Shown here: positions 51,401 to 58,391 of the stretch, in pieces
Layout of the letters: each line of letters starts with the position of its first letter
How positions within the stretch are numbered: the stretch's first letter is position 1
The notes under the pieces: generated by a model
The model's input: only the letters and a program-made list of their open reading frames with translations
Database searches by the model: none
What the model was told of the DNA's origin: nothing
Translations under genes and position numbers: made by a program
DNA from: a virus
IMG/VR virus record: IMGVR_UViG_3300025598_000023
Location: 1-64,000 of that record
DNA length: 64,000 bases
Direction: 5' to 3' (one strand)

Positions 51401-53453
51401 ATTTAACGTAGAAAATGTTGCAGACGTTTATGGTTCACAAGCAGAAGACACATACATTCAAAGTTTGTTTACTGACACTGGTTTAGGATTGCGACCAGAA
51501 GATATTAATATTGTTGGCGGTGATTTCTATGATGCTTACAGCAGCCATGCACCAGAAGAATTTGTGCCTGGTCAAGTATTAGATACACTTGATATTAAAG
51601 TAACTACCACTCCTATTGCAAATGGCGGACCAGATATTAAAATCTTTACTGTAAATTATCAAGGTTTAAAAACATTTAGTTTTGATAAAGCAATAACTGG
51701 TGTTGACTATCCAGTTGGTGGTATTGAAAAGTTTTATATCGTTGACCATTTACAAGGTCCACTTGCTGAATCTGTTAATTATAGTGTAAACTGGCAAAAT
51801 AAAACTATCAGTCTAAACTACACACCACAGAGCGGAACTTATTTTTATTCCATGATGATTGGCTCAAACGGTGTAAATCCAGTATATGATCAAGATTATT
51901 ATGGTGATGGTGTTCAAACTGATTTTGCTGTAAACGGTTGGACTCTAAACACAGTTAAGCAAGCATATGTTAAAGTAAATGGTATAGCTGTATCTAATTG
52001 GAGTTTAGTGAATATTACACAGAATGGTGTTGGAACTCTGGCAGTTCGTTTTGCAACACCTCCACATGTTAATGATTATATTCAAGTTCATTTATATAAT
52101 GTTGCACTTGGAACTCGTGCGTATAGCGAATGGTATGAGCAAACATTTACTGTGCCAAATGCAAGTTATCCAAGTGGATATAATTTTACTTTAGCCAATC
52201 CAGAAATATACTCACAGCCAATCTCTGCTTATGCTATTGTAAGATTGAATAATAGTGACTTATTACCACCACAACAAAGTTATTATATTGGGGATGGTAT
52301 CACAACAAACTATAGTTTAACAAACAGTTGGACAGAAACAATTGCAAATATTGTTGATACAGAAATTATGGTTTTGGTTAATAAGGTTCTACTTACACGT
52401 AATATTGATTACACTGTGTATCATGATCCACTTAATATTGCAACACCTGTAATACAATTCACAACTGCACCAGCAAGCGGAACTTCAATTGTAATAAGTG
52501 ATGCAAGCCAATGTGATTTTAGAATTTATGATGGAAATCAACTTTGGATTAGCCAAAACGTTGTAATACCACAAAATAGTGTAATTACTGTTTTATCTCA
52601 AGGCAATCACGATGCAAATAATCAATATACCAAGTTGTTTAGTGGTAGCACAAGCAATAATAGCTTCTTGGATAACGGTTTAGATAGTGGTGGATTTGAT
52701 GCTCTTGGTTTTGATAATGAACTTTCTAATTTGATTGGACAAGTTTACTATACATTGCCTACTGCTGTATCAAATATAAATCAAATCTATATAACTTTGA
52801 AAACACCTAATACAACTGGTGGTAAACCATTGTTACCATATACAGATTATGTGTTAGTAAACCCAACAACTATCGTATTAAGTAGCACACTTAATATCAG
52901 TGGCGCAAGTGTTATTGCGGTTCGTATTTTTGGTAATCCAATACGTGAACATAACGTAGAATTTAGAATATTCAAAGATATGCGTGATACTACTCGTTAT
53001 TATGCGGTGAAAAATAATAAAACAATTCTGTCTGCAAATTTAATGCCAAGCGACAGTTGGGTTTATGTTGAAAACGTGGATGTATTACAGAATCCAGAAC
53101 CATCAACAAATACTGCTGGTGTTGTTATTATTAATGGTGAACGTATTACATATGGCGTTATTGACACTATAAACAAGCGTTTAGGAAACTTGCGCCGTGG
53201 CACGGCTGGCACAGGATTGTATAATAACCATGTTGCTGGCAGTGTTGTATATGATAGTGGCAACTTATTAGAAATTCCAAATAGTCGTGAAACTTACACA
53301 GTGGCAACTAACCCAACATATATAACAAATGGAAACATTTCACTTTATGTTGCTGCCAATAGCACAATACGACAAAGCCACATGTTTGTAAATTTGGGTG
53401 AAAGTATTCAAACAAGTAACACACCATATGCACAATTTATTAGGGCACAGTAA
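39456..53453 (+). CDS. Giant baseplate-associated structural protein (gp7 position)
   Basis: With 4665 residues (14.0 kb) it is the largest gene here. The N-terminus 'FLPQVFRTLGNKRFLNATMDPL' and 'LKKMYGYIGQQ' matches the large structural proteins that follow gp6 in marine T4-like phages. Residues ~2270-3060 hold repeated 'YGSSVxIN...AIVGAP', 'FGYSISASGDGNWLYVGEP' and 'FGTSVSTNYDGSVVVIGA' units, an FG-GAP-like beta-propeller. Other parts hold 'GDG-x-T-x-F' fibre-like modules (near 2515, 4155 and 4280) and 'GGVGYDANTTVTIVGDGTGATA' repeats. It probably replaces gp7 and some of gp8-gp10 as a wedge-plus-appendage protein. T4 gp7 has 1032 residues. No frameshift or internal stop interrupts it. Confidence 0.75.
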   Translation: MAKRKSENFLPQVFRTLGNKRFLNATMDPLIQEPSLKKMYGYIGQQDQSPVYSTSDYYINENDSYSQFYQLEPGVVIKKRQLGTNTYKVSNVYNYVDLLNQISADGGLNNNHDRLFTNRYYSYNGFVDLDKLTNYRQYYWVPGGPMPVDVTADLTPTQKDFYFHRVSYVANNQTELQSAALGETGYSVDGYNNVVNPTITLVRGGSYNFYVNQTTQFWIQTEIETSGTSTVQSNISTRDVLGVSNNGTESGIVTFTVPLSTAQDYLINYPTLGQTVDIIVDDITYEELQGVNYDNFVLQYSLDGVRSFDGKYVVLTSNTGWADVDSSQWHGVWRINVDPVTRLMNLTYIAAWDNLYKVFVNQGDVYGHVYAYKNNVGVVTKFPTLSAAQNVLYYVDAENQLVYGTIRLVDPTPNSLLNVNDIIGKTNYTSPNGVQFTTGLKVKFTGLVVPSEYQGNEYIVEGVGSSIKLVKYSDLVTPETINTNLGSSFGNSRGFDADGTGFDGTTNSPEIKDYITINRASVDGNSWSRNNRWFHRDVLQAAANYNNTNYAFDSNQQAKRPIVEFLPNLKLYNYGQNYRGYITCFDNVTTSAFSQIEGVNSYAVPKGTYDSKNNRFVYNSDGIQLLNGVTVVFINDIDPTVRATLYQVQNNKTRTAATYNPITIGYSGADSTQLFINELGNITLGQHVTGTGIAQNTTVLNVDTVNNVVTISNPITSEIPIGQTIYFDNSFDQIHLVPIKTFSDGDTVVAMEGVNNQGNMYYYANGTWTLAQIRNSRPQAPLFDIVDANSISLSDQTAYPSSNFTGSQLFGYAVNLTPNAKRDSELGFALVYKSIGNLGDIVFQNYYATDTFDYNLNQIDTVKNVNTGYAAVINSYNNYSFANGWFRVSDKTKQYITKTYNATVIQLNNFDLGVVYNNSYYENNIFVYVNGVLQSRDKYTLQTSSITSVVKFTNDVVIGDRIFVKIYGTSAQYKQTYTMPRNLTNNSENSEFTTITLGQVRNHLIEVGNNLLNLVGEPAGANNFRDLNFNYVGGKLLQHSSSLRPAALLFANSDVDPVQIIRFAADSYTNFKNQLLDYINNREFADPTNYAACLDSVLKEFVNLSIISSPFYYTDMAASGNDYLKNTYTVNNTTYRSYNLTQDFSDNNKGYRSLLVYLNGVLLLKNIDYVINSKVITINDSVTISRNDVIEVVEYSSTAGCNIPATPTKLGIYPKFTPQITVDDSYVVPTTVIIGHDGSITTAYGDYRDNILLEFEKRVYNNITVTYANNTDYDLPSVVPGAFRKTDYSLTEWTQLLTPAYLRWSTINNVNVFDNTTTTGNEFTWNYSSGVDKLFYNPVPGYWRGIYSYFYDTDRPHTHPWEMLGFAEKPTWWELRYGPAPYSSANNVLWTDLELGFVYGGNPNLSYINSRYSRPGLSQIIPVDEHGNLVPPNLSVITNYDVATASQNWQVGDQSPQETAWRRSVDFPFAVMIAWCLARPAEWCALKYNTRDLTYVAALNQIINTKTNNRTFDFTATSANDYIPGYNVWLRDYLTSNNLDIIENWNNVVNNSTFNLVYKMGAYTDKSYLTVVADQVSPQSTNSSVIIPQENYQVKVTKSAPVARAVYSAVVVQKVTNGFQITGFDKERPYFLTIPSRVSSNNYGIAVGNQTAIIYLDAAEGIVTYPYGTIFNTTQQVVDFLISYGRYLESQGFSFNEFLSDNSTKSDWTLAAKEFLFWEQQDWGDSTVISLTPTGTSVNFNSLFGIVDTITNTNNYTKIINSDNVTLTGRDYRVYRDDNNFSVTLKNAQKGIHLLDIAIVQYEHTLIFDNNTVFNDILYDEQTGSRQFRLRIDGSKTQDWNGSLYAPGFFVNVSDIPQWAAYTDYYTGDIVLFKDKYYAAQKFIPGTQKFATSDWYLINGDLLSKNLIPNMASGAAQFINFHDPDATDLNSAADALSKSETGFSPRQYFTDLGLDNTSQYKFYLGMIAQKGTQAVLNAYLRNYQKRIDSNIKVNEQWAIKLDNYGGTNDNDKLEFNIGNATSINNQYLFQFINDTDVRSVEYNSVKPSDLLYKPRSYTTEIFALTEPRKQIIPTAGPVNTSDVSATVFDISKIYNISALSSILGEGSKIWIAADTSNQWGVYRLSSTAPLTVVSVTQVSPTELQFTTNVAHNLSQFDYIMLKNGKVLGTVSSATVVDLSGFYKVSSATNNTFNVKIMNNISIGTGSLAATMLKLINVRYSTGNDFANFIPVRGWNSGEIVYIDNGPNGYNVLQNTNNWAYAQTKSPTYTVPSDNYGSSVKINHSQGFAIVGAPNKNTSGSAFIYGKRQDNTWQEIGILTPDSRVRGFGSNVDINTNDIAFLSAPTTNKGVVYTANVSSQQIQLTQAIHYDNLYVISAGISQSNAYLLISNVNVFDATANIAVQANYSLANFANGMAVAVPGANSTIQIANISYGYPYHKIGLTANLATLGLTISGSTKVAIYSNVTPQSQFGYSISASGDGNWLYVGEPTTNSVYVYKYNTVAPVTSLRQGDGVSTSFSYPSGATGSENDVKVYVDGALKIPYLDYIKTPGQNAITFDVAPTGGYVANVLTTSGGVGYYYGNTSVTFSPPLSGVTATGNVWIYPNTAIGGVIITNPGKGYGSLAPTATISSTSGSGAILTPVLYNANIAIVYESHWTETNRIVTDDPQVGGFGTSVSTNYDGSVVVIGAANSSATFSSTYNNAGKTYIYDRTAEVFVADGATTTFQLSNALANLTTITTPTLTTNPTIFVDGVIAQPTVNYSTNSITFGNAPARGSTITVQTNQFINTKIGTTDVGQQNSNYGTAVKISSDGSSVFSSATGYGLSSSQNGVVFYLLNIPQKYGTAIGSKSNFTMTANNAVRINDQLVTFTGGSVTQTVNDINAANIPHVTASVLSNNAISITTTDVNSAAKLRLRNEVGDPLNTMGIVQWHTIQRLNNPIAQDTAHFGEILSLSPDGNSLVVGSTLSNTKAKTTFDNNTTTFDINNIKFIDTVYRSGAAHIYEYQTLSDENYSSYGSYAYGTLINDQFANSFDRYSTGVDISDNFILVGAPQAKILGNQTGALYVYYNPNAQPIWQSIRSGGVDYDSRKIDRAYIYNSTTAKLIADLPVYDLTNGYLPNESETYLDFVINYDPAVYNKVPTTISFNYDRKNAWGKEKVGKLWWDINSIKYYDNTQGSTLDRFNYWGLAFPASTVNVYEWIESSVPPSQYVGSSANNTPLYTINEVYSSHVEIDSATGLAVTKYYFWVKNSTLSSGSRPSALEIQGQISLPRASSEPFAAVISPNAIALFNAKNLISIDTNMVIEYKDVLKPQLTHAEWTMFDDGTDLGVAYEFLNKLNDSLTGQDSSGRIVPDPKLPIGQRYGMDVKLRQSLFKDQYTGRKLFVENVNQVCTTYPMVLTRGAAIAALDSYDPIPDSTHYKTVVANITELGYLDTNTYLAGDQVLVLSDSNSYNNGWSLYRLNVVFPNTRTWEIIQVQTYNLNNYWSYADWYSNQYNPQAQPKYTVTTENDISNLQLNVGDIIYVTNSSNGGWKLVLVTINSLELLAQQNATIQFNTNLYDLVAANQGFQTSSFQSVGFDSDSNLEFNKIFNIIRDELLINEYRSNFKDLVKLMIDTIATQHQQTDWLMKTSLVDLYHRVRGLDQLPVYLPQPETTVTSFFSEVKPYHTKLKQYIATYDNTDSIDVAYNNVTDFDLQPYKNSVVNKYRSPQLGNSLDTNALETQSVYQPWLNNHSYGVKRVDTVTGGVGYDANTTVTIVGDGTGATAQAYVVNGSVYTITVTNSGVGYTYAKAYIFGVGTGATATVILGNGLARTTNTIIKYDRYTYFNNIQDWAANTSYTVNTVVVYNAQPYRVITAHTSGTTFDSTKFVQLVVKVWYPETQYALNDVVIYKNTSYTVNETFTSALTFDTANLTAYNGLWLDNACDRVWAYYAPKSGMAGRDLAQVMTGMEYSGNQIIGPNFNQTPGYDVNNYDYIAYDYETFNVENVADVYGSQAEDTYIQSLFTDTGLGLRPEDINIVGGDFYDAYSSHAPEEFVPGQVLDTLDIKVTTTPIANGGPDIKIFTVNYQGLKTFSFDKAITGVDYPVGGIEKFYIVDHLQGPLAESVNYSVNWQNKTISLNYTPQSGTYFYSMMIGSNGVNPVYDQDYYGDGVQTDFAVNGWTLNTVKQAYVKVNGIAVSNWSLVNITQNGVGTLAVRFATPPHVNDYIQVHLYNVALGTRAYSEWYEQTFTVPNASYPSGYNFTLANPEIYSQPISAYAIVRLNNSDLLPPQQSYYIGDGITTNYSLTNSWTETIANIVDTEIMVLVNKVLLTRNIDYTVYHDPLNIATPVIQFTTAPASGTSIVISDASQCDFRIYDGNQLWISQNVVIPQNSVITVLSQGNHDANNQYTKLFSGSTSNNSFLDNGLDSGGFDALGFDNELSNLIGQVYYTLPTAVSNINQIYITLKTPNTTGGKPLLPYTDYVLVNPTTIVLSSTLNISGASVIAVRIFGNPIREHNVEFRIFKDMRDTTRYYAVKNNKTILSANLMPSDSWVYVENVDVLQNPEPSTNTAGVVIINGERITYGVIDTINKRLGNLRRGTAGTGLYNNHVAGSVVYDSGNLLEIPNSRETYTVATNPTYITNGNISLYVAANSTIRQSHMFVNLGESIQTSNTPYAQFIRAQ

Positions 53454-54136
53454 TGAAAAAACCAGAGATTATTAAACCAATAAATACTAATAATACAAAA
53501 ATCGGAAGTGAAAAGATGAATCGTCCTAATGAAACAAGTGGTATTGCACTAAGTGGTCATATTAAAATCTTTGATCCGCAAAGTGGCGAAGTGTTTGTGA
53601 ACAAGCGCAATGCAATTCACTATGAAAACTTCTCACTTGCACTTGCTCAAAGTATAAGCAACCAACAACAAGGTTGGATAAGTGAGATGGCATTTGGTAA
53701 TGGTGGTACAAGCGTTGACCCAACTGGTGTAATTACATACCTTCCAACTAATACTACTGGTAGTAATAGTGCTCTGTACAACCAAACTTATTATAAAGTA
53801 GTTGATAATTATAGCAATTATAATACTGACCCCACAAGAAATAATATTAGTATTCGCCACACCAGTGGCACTGTTTATAGCGATATTTTTGTAACTTGCA
53901 CACTGGATTATGGTGAGCCAAGTGGTCAGCAAGCATTTGACAATACTACAAATTTTAATGATACTTTTGTATTTGATGAACTTGGACTTAAAGCATGGAA
54001 TGGCGTTGCAGTCGATCAAGGTATGTTGCTAACTCATGTTATTTTCCACCCAATACAAAAAAGTCTCAACCGTTTAATTCAAATTGATTATACGGTTCGT
54101 ATTCAAACTCTAACTAACTTGACTTCACAGGTATAA
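53453..54136 (+). CDS. Virion structural protein
   Basis: The protein has 227 residues from the ATG at 53453, which overlaps the previous stop (TAATG). A second ATG at 53516 ('MNRPNETSG') has a GGAAG-type ribosome-binding site and may be the true start, since the conserved part begins there. 'SGHIKIFDPQSGEVFVNKRNAIHYENFSLALAQSI' resembles a structural protein found after the baseplate genes of marine T4-like phages. The rest is beta-rich. It may connect wedge and fibres. No T4 gene is assigned. Confidence 0.6.
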   Translation: MKKPEIIKPINTNNTKIGSEKMNRPNETSGIALSGHIKIFDPQSGEVFVNKRNAIHYENFSLALAQSISNQQQGWISEMAFGNGGTSVDPTGVITYLPTNTTGSNSALYNQTYYKVVDNYSNYNTDPTRNNISIRHTSGTVYSDIFVTCTLDYGEPSGQQAFDNTTNFNDTFVFDELGLKAWNGVAVDQGMLLTHVIFHPIQKSLNRLIQIDYTVRIQTLTNLTSQV

Positions 54137-54138
54137 TC

Positions 54139-55092
54139 ATGACATTTTACATTAACTATACTAACGGTGCAAATTTAGCAGCAATAAGTGATGGAACAAT
54201 TAATACAAGTGCAACTAGTATTACACTTATTGGAAAGAATTTTCCAACTTATGGACAATTATTAAACCAAAATTTAGTTAGTATGTTAGAGAATTTTGCA
54301 AATACAACAAGTCCAAATAATCCATTAGTTGGACAAATTTGGTATAATTCAAGCAATACAAGTTTGCAATTTTATCGTAGTGGTGCTACTAGTAATTTCT
54401 GGCAGTATATTCCAAATATTACATATAGTGCATCTACACCTGAAAGTCCACAGCAAAATGATATTTGGTGGGACAGCACAAATCAACAGTTGAAATATTA
54501 TGACCAAATGAATTGGATTACAATTGGTCCACAAACTACTAATGATGGACTAAATCGTGTAAGTGGAACTAATAGTTTTATTGTTCAGATCGGTGGCAAT
54601 AACGTCTTTACTGTTGATGCTTATGGTCGTTTGAATGCTGCATATAATCCAGTTGTTCAAATGCTTGGAGCATCAAGCCCAACTACAAGCAGTGGATTAA
54701 CATCTCCTACTACATTTACAAACACAACGATGTATCTAAACATTGGTAACTTTTTTAATTCATCTACTGGTATTTTTACTTGTCCAGTCTCTGGAATTTA
54801 TCAAGTAAGTGCTAGTATATCAACTATTGGCAATCCATCCAGTCCAAACAGCCAACTTAACACAAAGATTAGTTGGTGGAAAAACCAAGCTGATAGTGGT
54901 ATTTTGAGTGCATCTATTACTGAAAATGTAGTAACAAGTGGTGGTGGTAGTGTAAGCACAAAAATACCACTTAATGCTTTTGGTTATCTACAATGCAGTG
55001 CTGGTGATTTACTACAATGTGTTTGGTATGGTGATGTTGGTGACCAAGTAGATAATGCTACTCTAAACCTGAGCATAAGATTAGTTCAATAA
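54139..55092 (+). CDS. Short tail fibre-like protein with C1q-like tip
   Basis: The protein has 317 residues. The N-terminal ~110 residues ('TSITLIGKNFPTYGQLLNQNLVSMLENFAN' to 'GQIWYNSSN' and 'DIWWDSTNQQLKYYD') are shared with the two following fibre genes and probably form the virion-attachment part. The C-terminal ~130 residues ('GIFTCPVSGIYQVSASISTIG' to 'GDLLQCVWYGD') look like a C1q/TNF-type trimeric jelly roll, a common receptor-binding tip. It is 2 nt downstream of the previous gene, and the next gene has its own late promoter. Confidence 0.7.
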   Translation: MTFYINYTNGANLAAISDGTINTSATSITLIGKNFPTYGQLLNQNLVSMLENFANTTSPNNPLVGQIWYNSSNTSLQFYRSGATSNFWQYIPNITYSASTPESPQQNDIWWDSTNQQLKYYDQMNWITIGPQTTNDGLNRVSGTNSFIVQIGGNNVFTVDAYGRLNAAYNPVVQMLGASSPTTSSGLTSPTTFTNTTMYLNIGNFFNSSTGIFTCPVSGIYQVSASISTIGNPSSPNSQLNTKISWWKNQADSGILSASITENVVTSGGGSVSTKIPLNAFGYLQCSAGDLLQCVWYGDVGDQVDNATLNLSIRLVQ

Positions 55093-55096
55093 CCAA

Positions 55097-55102
55097 TAAA
55101 TA
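55097..55102 (+). promoter_or_regulatory. T4-type late promoter for the 542-residue fibre gene
   Basis: A TAAATA core lies 19 nt before the ATG at 55122 in a short intergenic gap. Confidence 0.5.
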
Positions 55103-55121
55103 ATAATGTTGGGAAGTTGCA

Positions 55122-56750
55122 ATGTCTTATAGCGTTAAAAATTCAGCACAAACAGTTACATACACAGTTGCAGATGGCGCAGCTAATACAAATGCTATAA
55201 GTTTAACATTTCTTGGAAAAAATGAAACCAATTACGGAACATATCTAAATCAAAACTTTTTATGGTTATTAGAAAACTTTAGTAATACAAGTTCTAATCC
55301 ACCAAACTATCCTGTGCAAGGTCAATTGTGGTGGGACAGCACTCATAAGTTTTTGAATGTATATGACGGTGTTAACTGGAATACAGTTTATGGCAATATT
55401 GCAAACTTAAATGTCAATAATAGTGCAAGTTTTAGCACAATTACTGCTGCCACAATAGGTAATAGTGGAACCATCTATACAGGTTTGAGTGCAAATCTTG
55501 TTGGCGGAGTTACAAGTGTTGGACAAAATTTTAATGCTAATCCTGTAAGCACAGACGCTGGCAGAATATTTGGGGTTTATAATCTTAACTACATGCCAGG
55601 CGCTAGTTATAGCCCTTCTGATAATCGTATTTTTGATTTTGGAGTTACTACTGGTAATATTGCATATGTTAGAACAAATGGTTCTAATGGAGTACAATGG
55701 TATGCGGCTGGTAATGGAACAAGTTTTAATAATGCAGTGCTCCCAATTAGTAACGCGAGTATAAACCTTGGCAGTACAACTAATTACTGGAATAACATTT
55801 ATGGTGCTAATGTTTATGGTGTAAATGTTAACGCAGCCAATGGAACATTTCTTACAAGTTTGGGTGTTGGAACAAATTCGCCGCTGTATACACTTGACGT
55901 AAAGAGTCCAAGTGGCGAGTACCGAACTGCTATTTTTGAAACAGCAAGCACACTTGGTCCATCAGTTCAAATTAAAGGTAGTAAAATTTACGAACTAAGA
56001 AGCACTGATACTGGTGCAAGTGAAGGTGCTGGATTATTTTTTATCTATGATAAAGATAATAATGTTTCTCGCTTTACTGTGAATAGTAACGGTTATATAG
56101 GTATCGGTGGAGTAACATCACCAACTGCACCATTAGATGTAAATGGTAATATTACTGCACGTGCTGCAAATATCTATGCAGCAAATCAAATTGCAAATAC
56201 TGCAATATACAGTGCATCATATTATTGGGCAAATGGCACACCATTTGTAAGTTCAAATTATGGCAACACACAAGTTGCTGGTTATCTTGGTGTTGTTGCA
56301 ACAAGTATTGTTCCTTCTGTTAGCAACACTTATACTTTAGGTAGTTCAACAAATTGGTGGACTACAGCCTATACGCAAAGCGTACAGGCAAAATACGCTG
56401 ACTTGGCTGAAAAATACTTACCTGATGCTGATTATGAAGTTGGCACCGTAATGATGGTTGGTGGCGTCAATGAAGTAACACAGCACGATGGCAGCAACGT
56501 TCGTGCTATTGGAGTTATAAGTGAATATCCAGCTTATACGATGAATAGTGATCAAGAAGGCGGTGTATACATTGCACTTAAAGGTCGTGTGCCCGTTAGA
56601 GCTATCGGTCCTATTAAAAAAGGTCAAGCACTTATTGGAACTGCTCATGGTTTAGCAATCGCGCAAACAGATGACAGCCAGTGGATGTTTGCAATATCAC
56701 TACAAGACTTGAATGATAGTGTAGGCATAGTAGAAGCTGTAATACTTTAA
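55122..56750 (+). CDS. Tail fibre-like protein with conserved C-terminal ADLAE domain
   Basis: The protein has 542 residues. The N-terminal attachment module ('ISLTFLGKNETNYGTYLNQNFLWLLENFSN' to 'GQLWWDSTHKFLNVYDG') is paralogous to those of 54139-55092 and 56779-57975. The middle is Asn/Gly/Thr-rich with one copy of the 'YGNTQVAGYL' motif seen in the large minus-strand fibre. The C-terminal ~120 residues ('YADLAEKYLPDADYEVGTVM' to 'ALKGRVPVRAIGPIKKGQALIG') match a domain repeated in the next two genes and resembling fibre-terminal peptidase-like domains. It probably forms a trimeric side fibre. Confidence 0.7.
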   Translation: MSYSVKNSAQTVTYTVADGAANTNAISLTFLGKNETNYGTYLNQNFLWLLENFSNTSSNPPNYPVQGQLWWDSTHKFLNVYDGVNWNTVYGNIANLNVNNSASFSTITAATIGNSGTIYTGLSANLVGGVTSVGQNFNANPVSTDAGRIFGVYNLNYMPGASYSPSDNRIFDFGVTTGNIAYVRTNGSNGVQWYAAGNGTSFNNAVLPISNASINLGSTTNYWNNIYGANVYGVNVNAANGTFLTSLGVGTNSPLYTLDVKSPSGEYRTAIFETASTLGPSVQIKGSKIYELRSTDTGASEGAGLFFIYDKDNNVSRFTVNSNGYIGIGGVTSPTAPLDVNGNITARAANIYAANQIANTAIYSASYYWANGTPFVSSNYGNTQVAGYLGVVATSIVPSVSNTYTLGSSTNWWTTAYTQSVQAKYADLAEKYLPDADYEVGTVMMVGGVNEVTQHDGSNVRAIGVISEYPAYTMNSDQEGGVYIALKGRVPVRAIGPIKKGQALIGTAHGLAIAQTDDSQWMFAISLQDLNDSVGIVEAVIL

Positions 56751-56752
56751 CT

Positions 56753-56758
56753 AAATAT
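56753..56758 (+). promoter_or_regulatory. T4-type late promoter for the 398-residue fibre gene
   Basis: A TAAATA core lies 20 nt before the ATG at 56779 and follows the previous stop directly. Confidence 0.5.
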
Positions 56759-56778
56759 ATTTAAAGTGGGTTTTTGCA

Positions 56779-57975
56779 ATGTCTTATACATTAACAGTAG
56801 TTAATCACACACCAATTACGATTCAAAACGGCTCAACCGATAATACAACAAGTTTAACTTTGGTTGGTAAAAATTATCCGAATTATGGTCAACTACTACA
56901 ACAAGATTTAATTAATTTGCTACAAAATTGGGCTGGTTCAAGTCAGCCCGTGAGTGCAGTAACAGGTCAACTTTGGTGGAATACAACATCAAATTCTCTA
57001 CAAATCTATACTGGATCAGCTTTTAAAACAGTTGGTGGTGCCACTGTAAGTGCTACAGCACCTACTGCAACTCCAATACAAGGTGATTTTTGGTTCAAGA
57101 GCGATGACCAGACTGTTTATGTCTATAATGGCAGCAGTTGGGCATTAGTGGGACCAAGTTATACAAGTGCACAGCAGTATACTACTTCAATTGGTATGAC
57201 TATTACTGATAATACTAGTTCAAGTCATACTGTTTTGGCTTACTTTGTGGGTAACTACCTTACTGGTATTCTAAGCAAAGACCCTGCATTTACACCAGTA
57301 AATGGTGTAACTACAGATGGAAAGACCATAAGCACTTTGTCAACAAGTGGTTTTAGCACTATATTACCTGGTTATAATATCAATACTACAATCTTTGGTG
57401 GTTCAACTCCACCACTAAGTGGATTGCTTGTAACTAATGCACAACCTTATATTACAAGCCTTGGAAATTTAACTTCACTTAATGTTAATGGCACGTCTAC
57501 TTTTACAGGTTCTATTCTTCCAAGTACAAGTAATGCTTATACATTGGGTAGTTCAACATATTGGTGGGCAACTGCTTATACCCAAAGTATTCAGGCAAAG
57601 TATGCTGACTTGGCAGAAAATTATTTAAGTGATGATTTGTATGAGCCAGGCACAGTAGTTGAATTTGGCGGTGATGCAGAAATTACAATTTCTACCACAA
57701 TAGGCGGAACAAATGTTGCTGGCGTTATCTCTACAAAACCAGCTTATCTTATGAATCAGAATGATAATCCATTTATGTTACCAGTTGCTCTACAAGGACG
57801 TGTTCCATGTAAAGTAGTTGGACCAGTAACTAAAGGTGACCTTTTAGTAAGTAATGGTTCAGGAGCAGCAATGGCTACTGCAGAACCAAAAGTAGGTAGT
57901 GTAATTGGCAAAGCATTGCAATCAATAGCTGATACAAATATTCAAACAATAGAAGTGGTGGTTGGGGTAAGATAA
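56779..57975 (+). CDS. Tail fibre-like protein, paralogue
   Basis: The protein has 398 residues. The N-terminal module ('TSLTLVGKNYPNYGQLLQQDLINLLQNW' to 'GQLWWNTTSNSLQIYTG') and the C-terminal domain ('YADLAENYLSDDLYEPGTVVEFGG' to 'ALQGRVPCKVVGPVTKGDLLVS') are both paralogous to 55122-56750, with a shorter middle. Its stop overlaps the next ATG by 1 nt (TAATG). The pair looks like duplicated fibres with exchangeable shafts. Confidence 0.7.
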   Translation: MSYTLTVVNHTPITIQNGSTDNTTSLTLVGKNYPNYGQLLQQDLINLLQNWAGSSQPVSAVTGQLWWNTTSNSLQIYTGSAFKTVGGATVSATAPTATPIQGDFWFKSDDQTVYVYNGSSWALVGPSYTSAQQYTTSIGMTITDNTSSSHTVLAYFVGNYLTGILSKDPAFTPVNGVTTDGKTISTLSTSGFSTILPGYNINTTIFGGSTPPLSGLLVTNAQPYITSLGNLTSLNVNGTSTFTGSILPSTSNAYTLGSSTYWWATAYTQSIQAKYADLAENYLSDDLYEPGTVVEFGGDAEITISTTIGGTNVAGVISTKPAYLMNQNDNPFMLPVALQGRVPCKVVGPVTKGDLLVSNGSGAAMATAEPKVGSVIGKALQSIADTNIQTIEVVVGVR

Positions 57976-58370
57976 TGTCTACATTAGCAATTGCAAATTA
58001 TACAGAAGATTCTTATGATACAAATTTACTTGTTGTAATTGATGGTGACAAAAGTGGTGTTGCACTTGCAACACAATCACACGACCCACGTGTTTTGGGT
58101 GTAACTACTGATTTAACAAATGCTGAATTAGTTTTAGGTGAATTTGGTAATGATGGAACATTACCTATGATTGCTGTTGGTGGCAAAGTTCAACTTTATG
58201 TTCAAGGACCAGTAAATCGTGGTGATTGTATTGTTACAAGCAACCAACCTGGTATTGGTCAAAAACTTGATCCTACAAAGTGGGTACCTGGTTGTATCGT
58301 TGGTAAAACACTTGATAATATTGATGATTCAAGTGTAAGTTTAGTAACAGTGGTGGTTGGTTTACACTAA
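57975..58370 (+). CDS. Stand-alone fibre C-terminal-type domain protein
   Basis: The 131-residue protein resembles only the C-terminal domain of the two preceding fibres: 'LLVVIDGDKSGVALATQSHDPRVLGVTT', then 'AVGGKVQLYVQGPVNRGDCIVTSNQPG' and 'VGKTLDNIDD'. It has no attachment module. It may cap a fibre, act as a chaperone, or be a remnant of a duplicated fibre, although the frame is intact. It is coupled to the upstream gene by a 1-nt overlap. Confidence 0.6.
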   Translation: MSTLAIANYTEDSYDTNLLVVIDGDKSGVALATQSHDPRVLGVTTDLTNAELVLGEFGNDGTLPMIAVGGKVQLYVQGPVNRGDCIVTSNQPGIGQKLDPTKWVPGCIVGKTLDNIDDSSVSLVTVVVGLH

Positions 58371-58373
58371 ATA
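58368..58373 (+). promoter_or_regulatory. T4-type late promoter for the 301-residue structural gene
   Basis: TAAATA overlaps the previous stop codon and lies 18 nt before the ATG at 58392. A GTGGGAAA ribosome-binding region follows. Confidence 0.5.
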
Positions 58374-58391
58374 TACTGTGGGAAATAGAAT

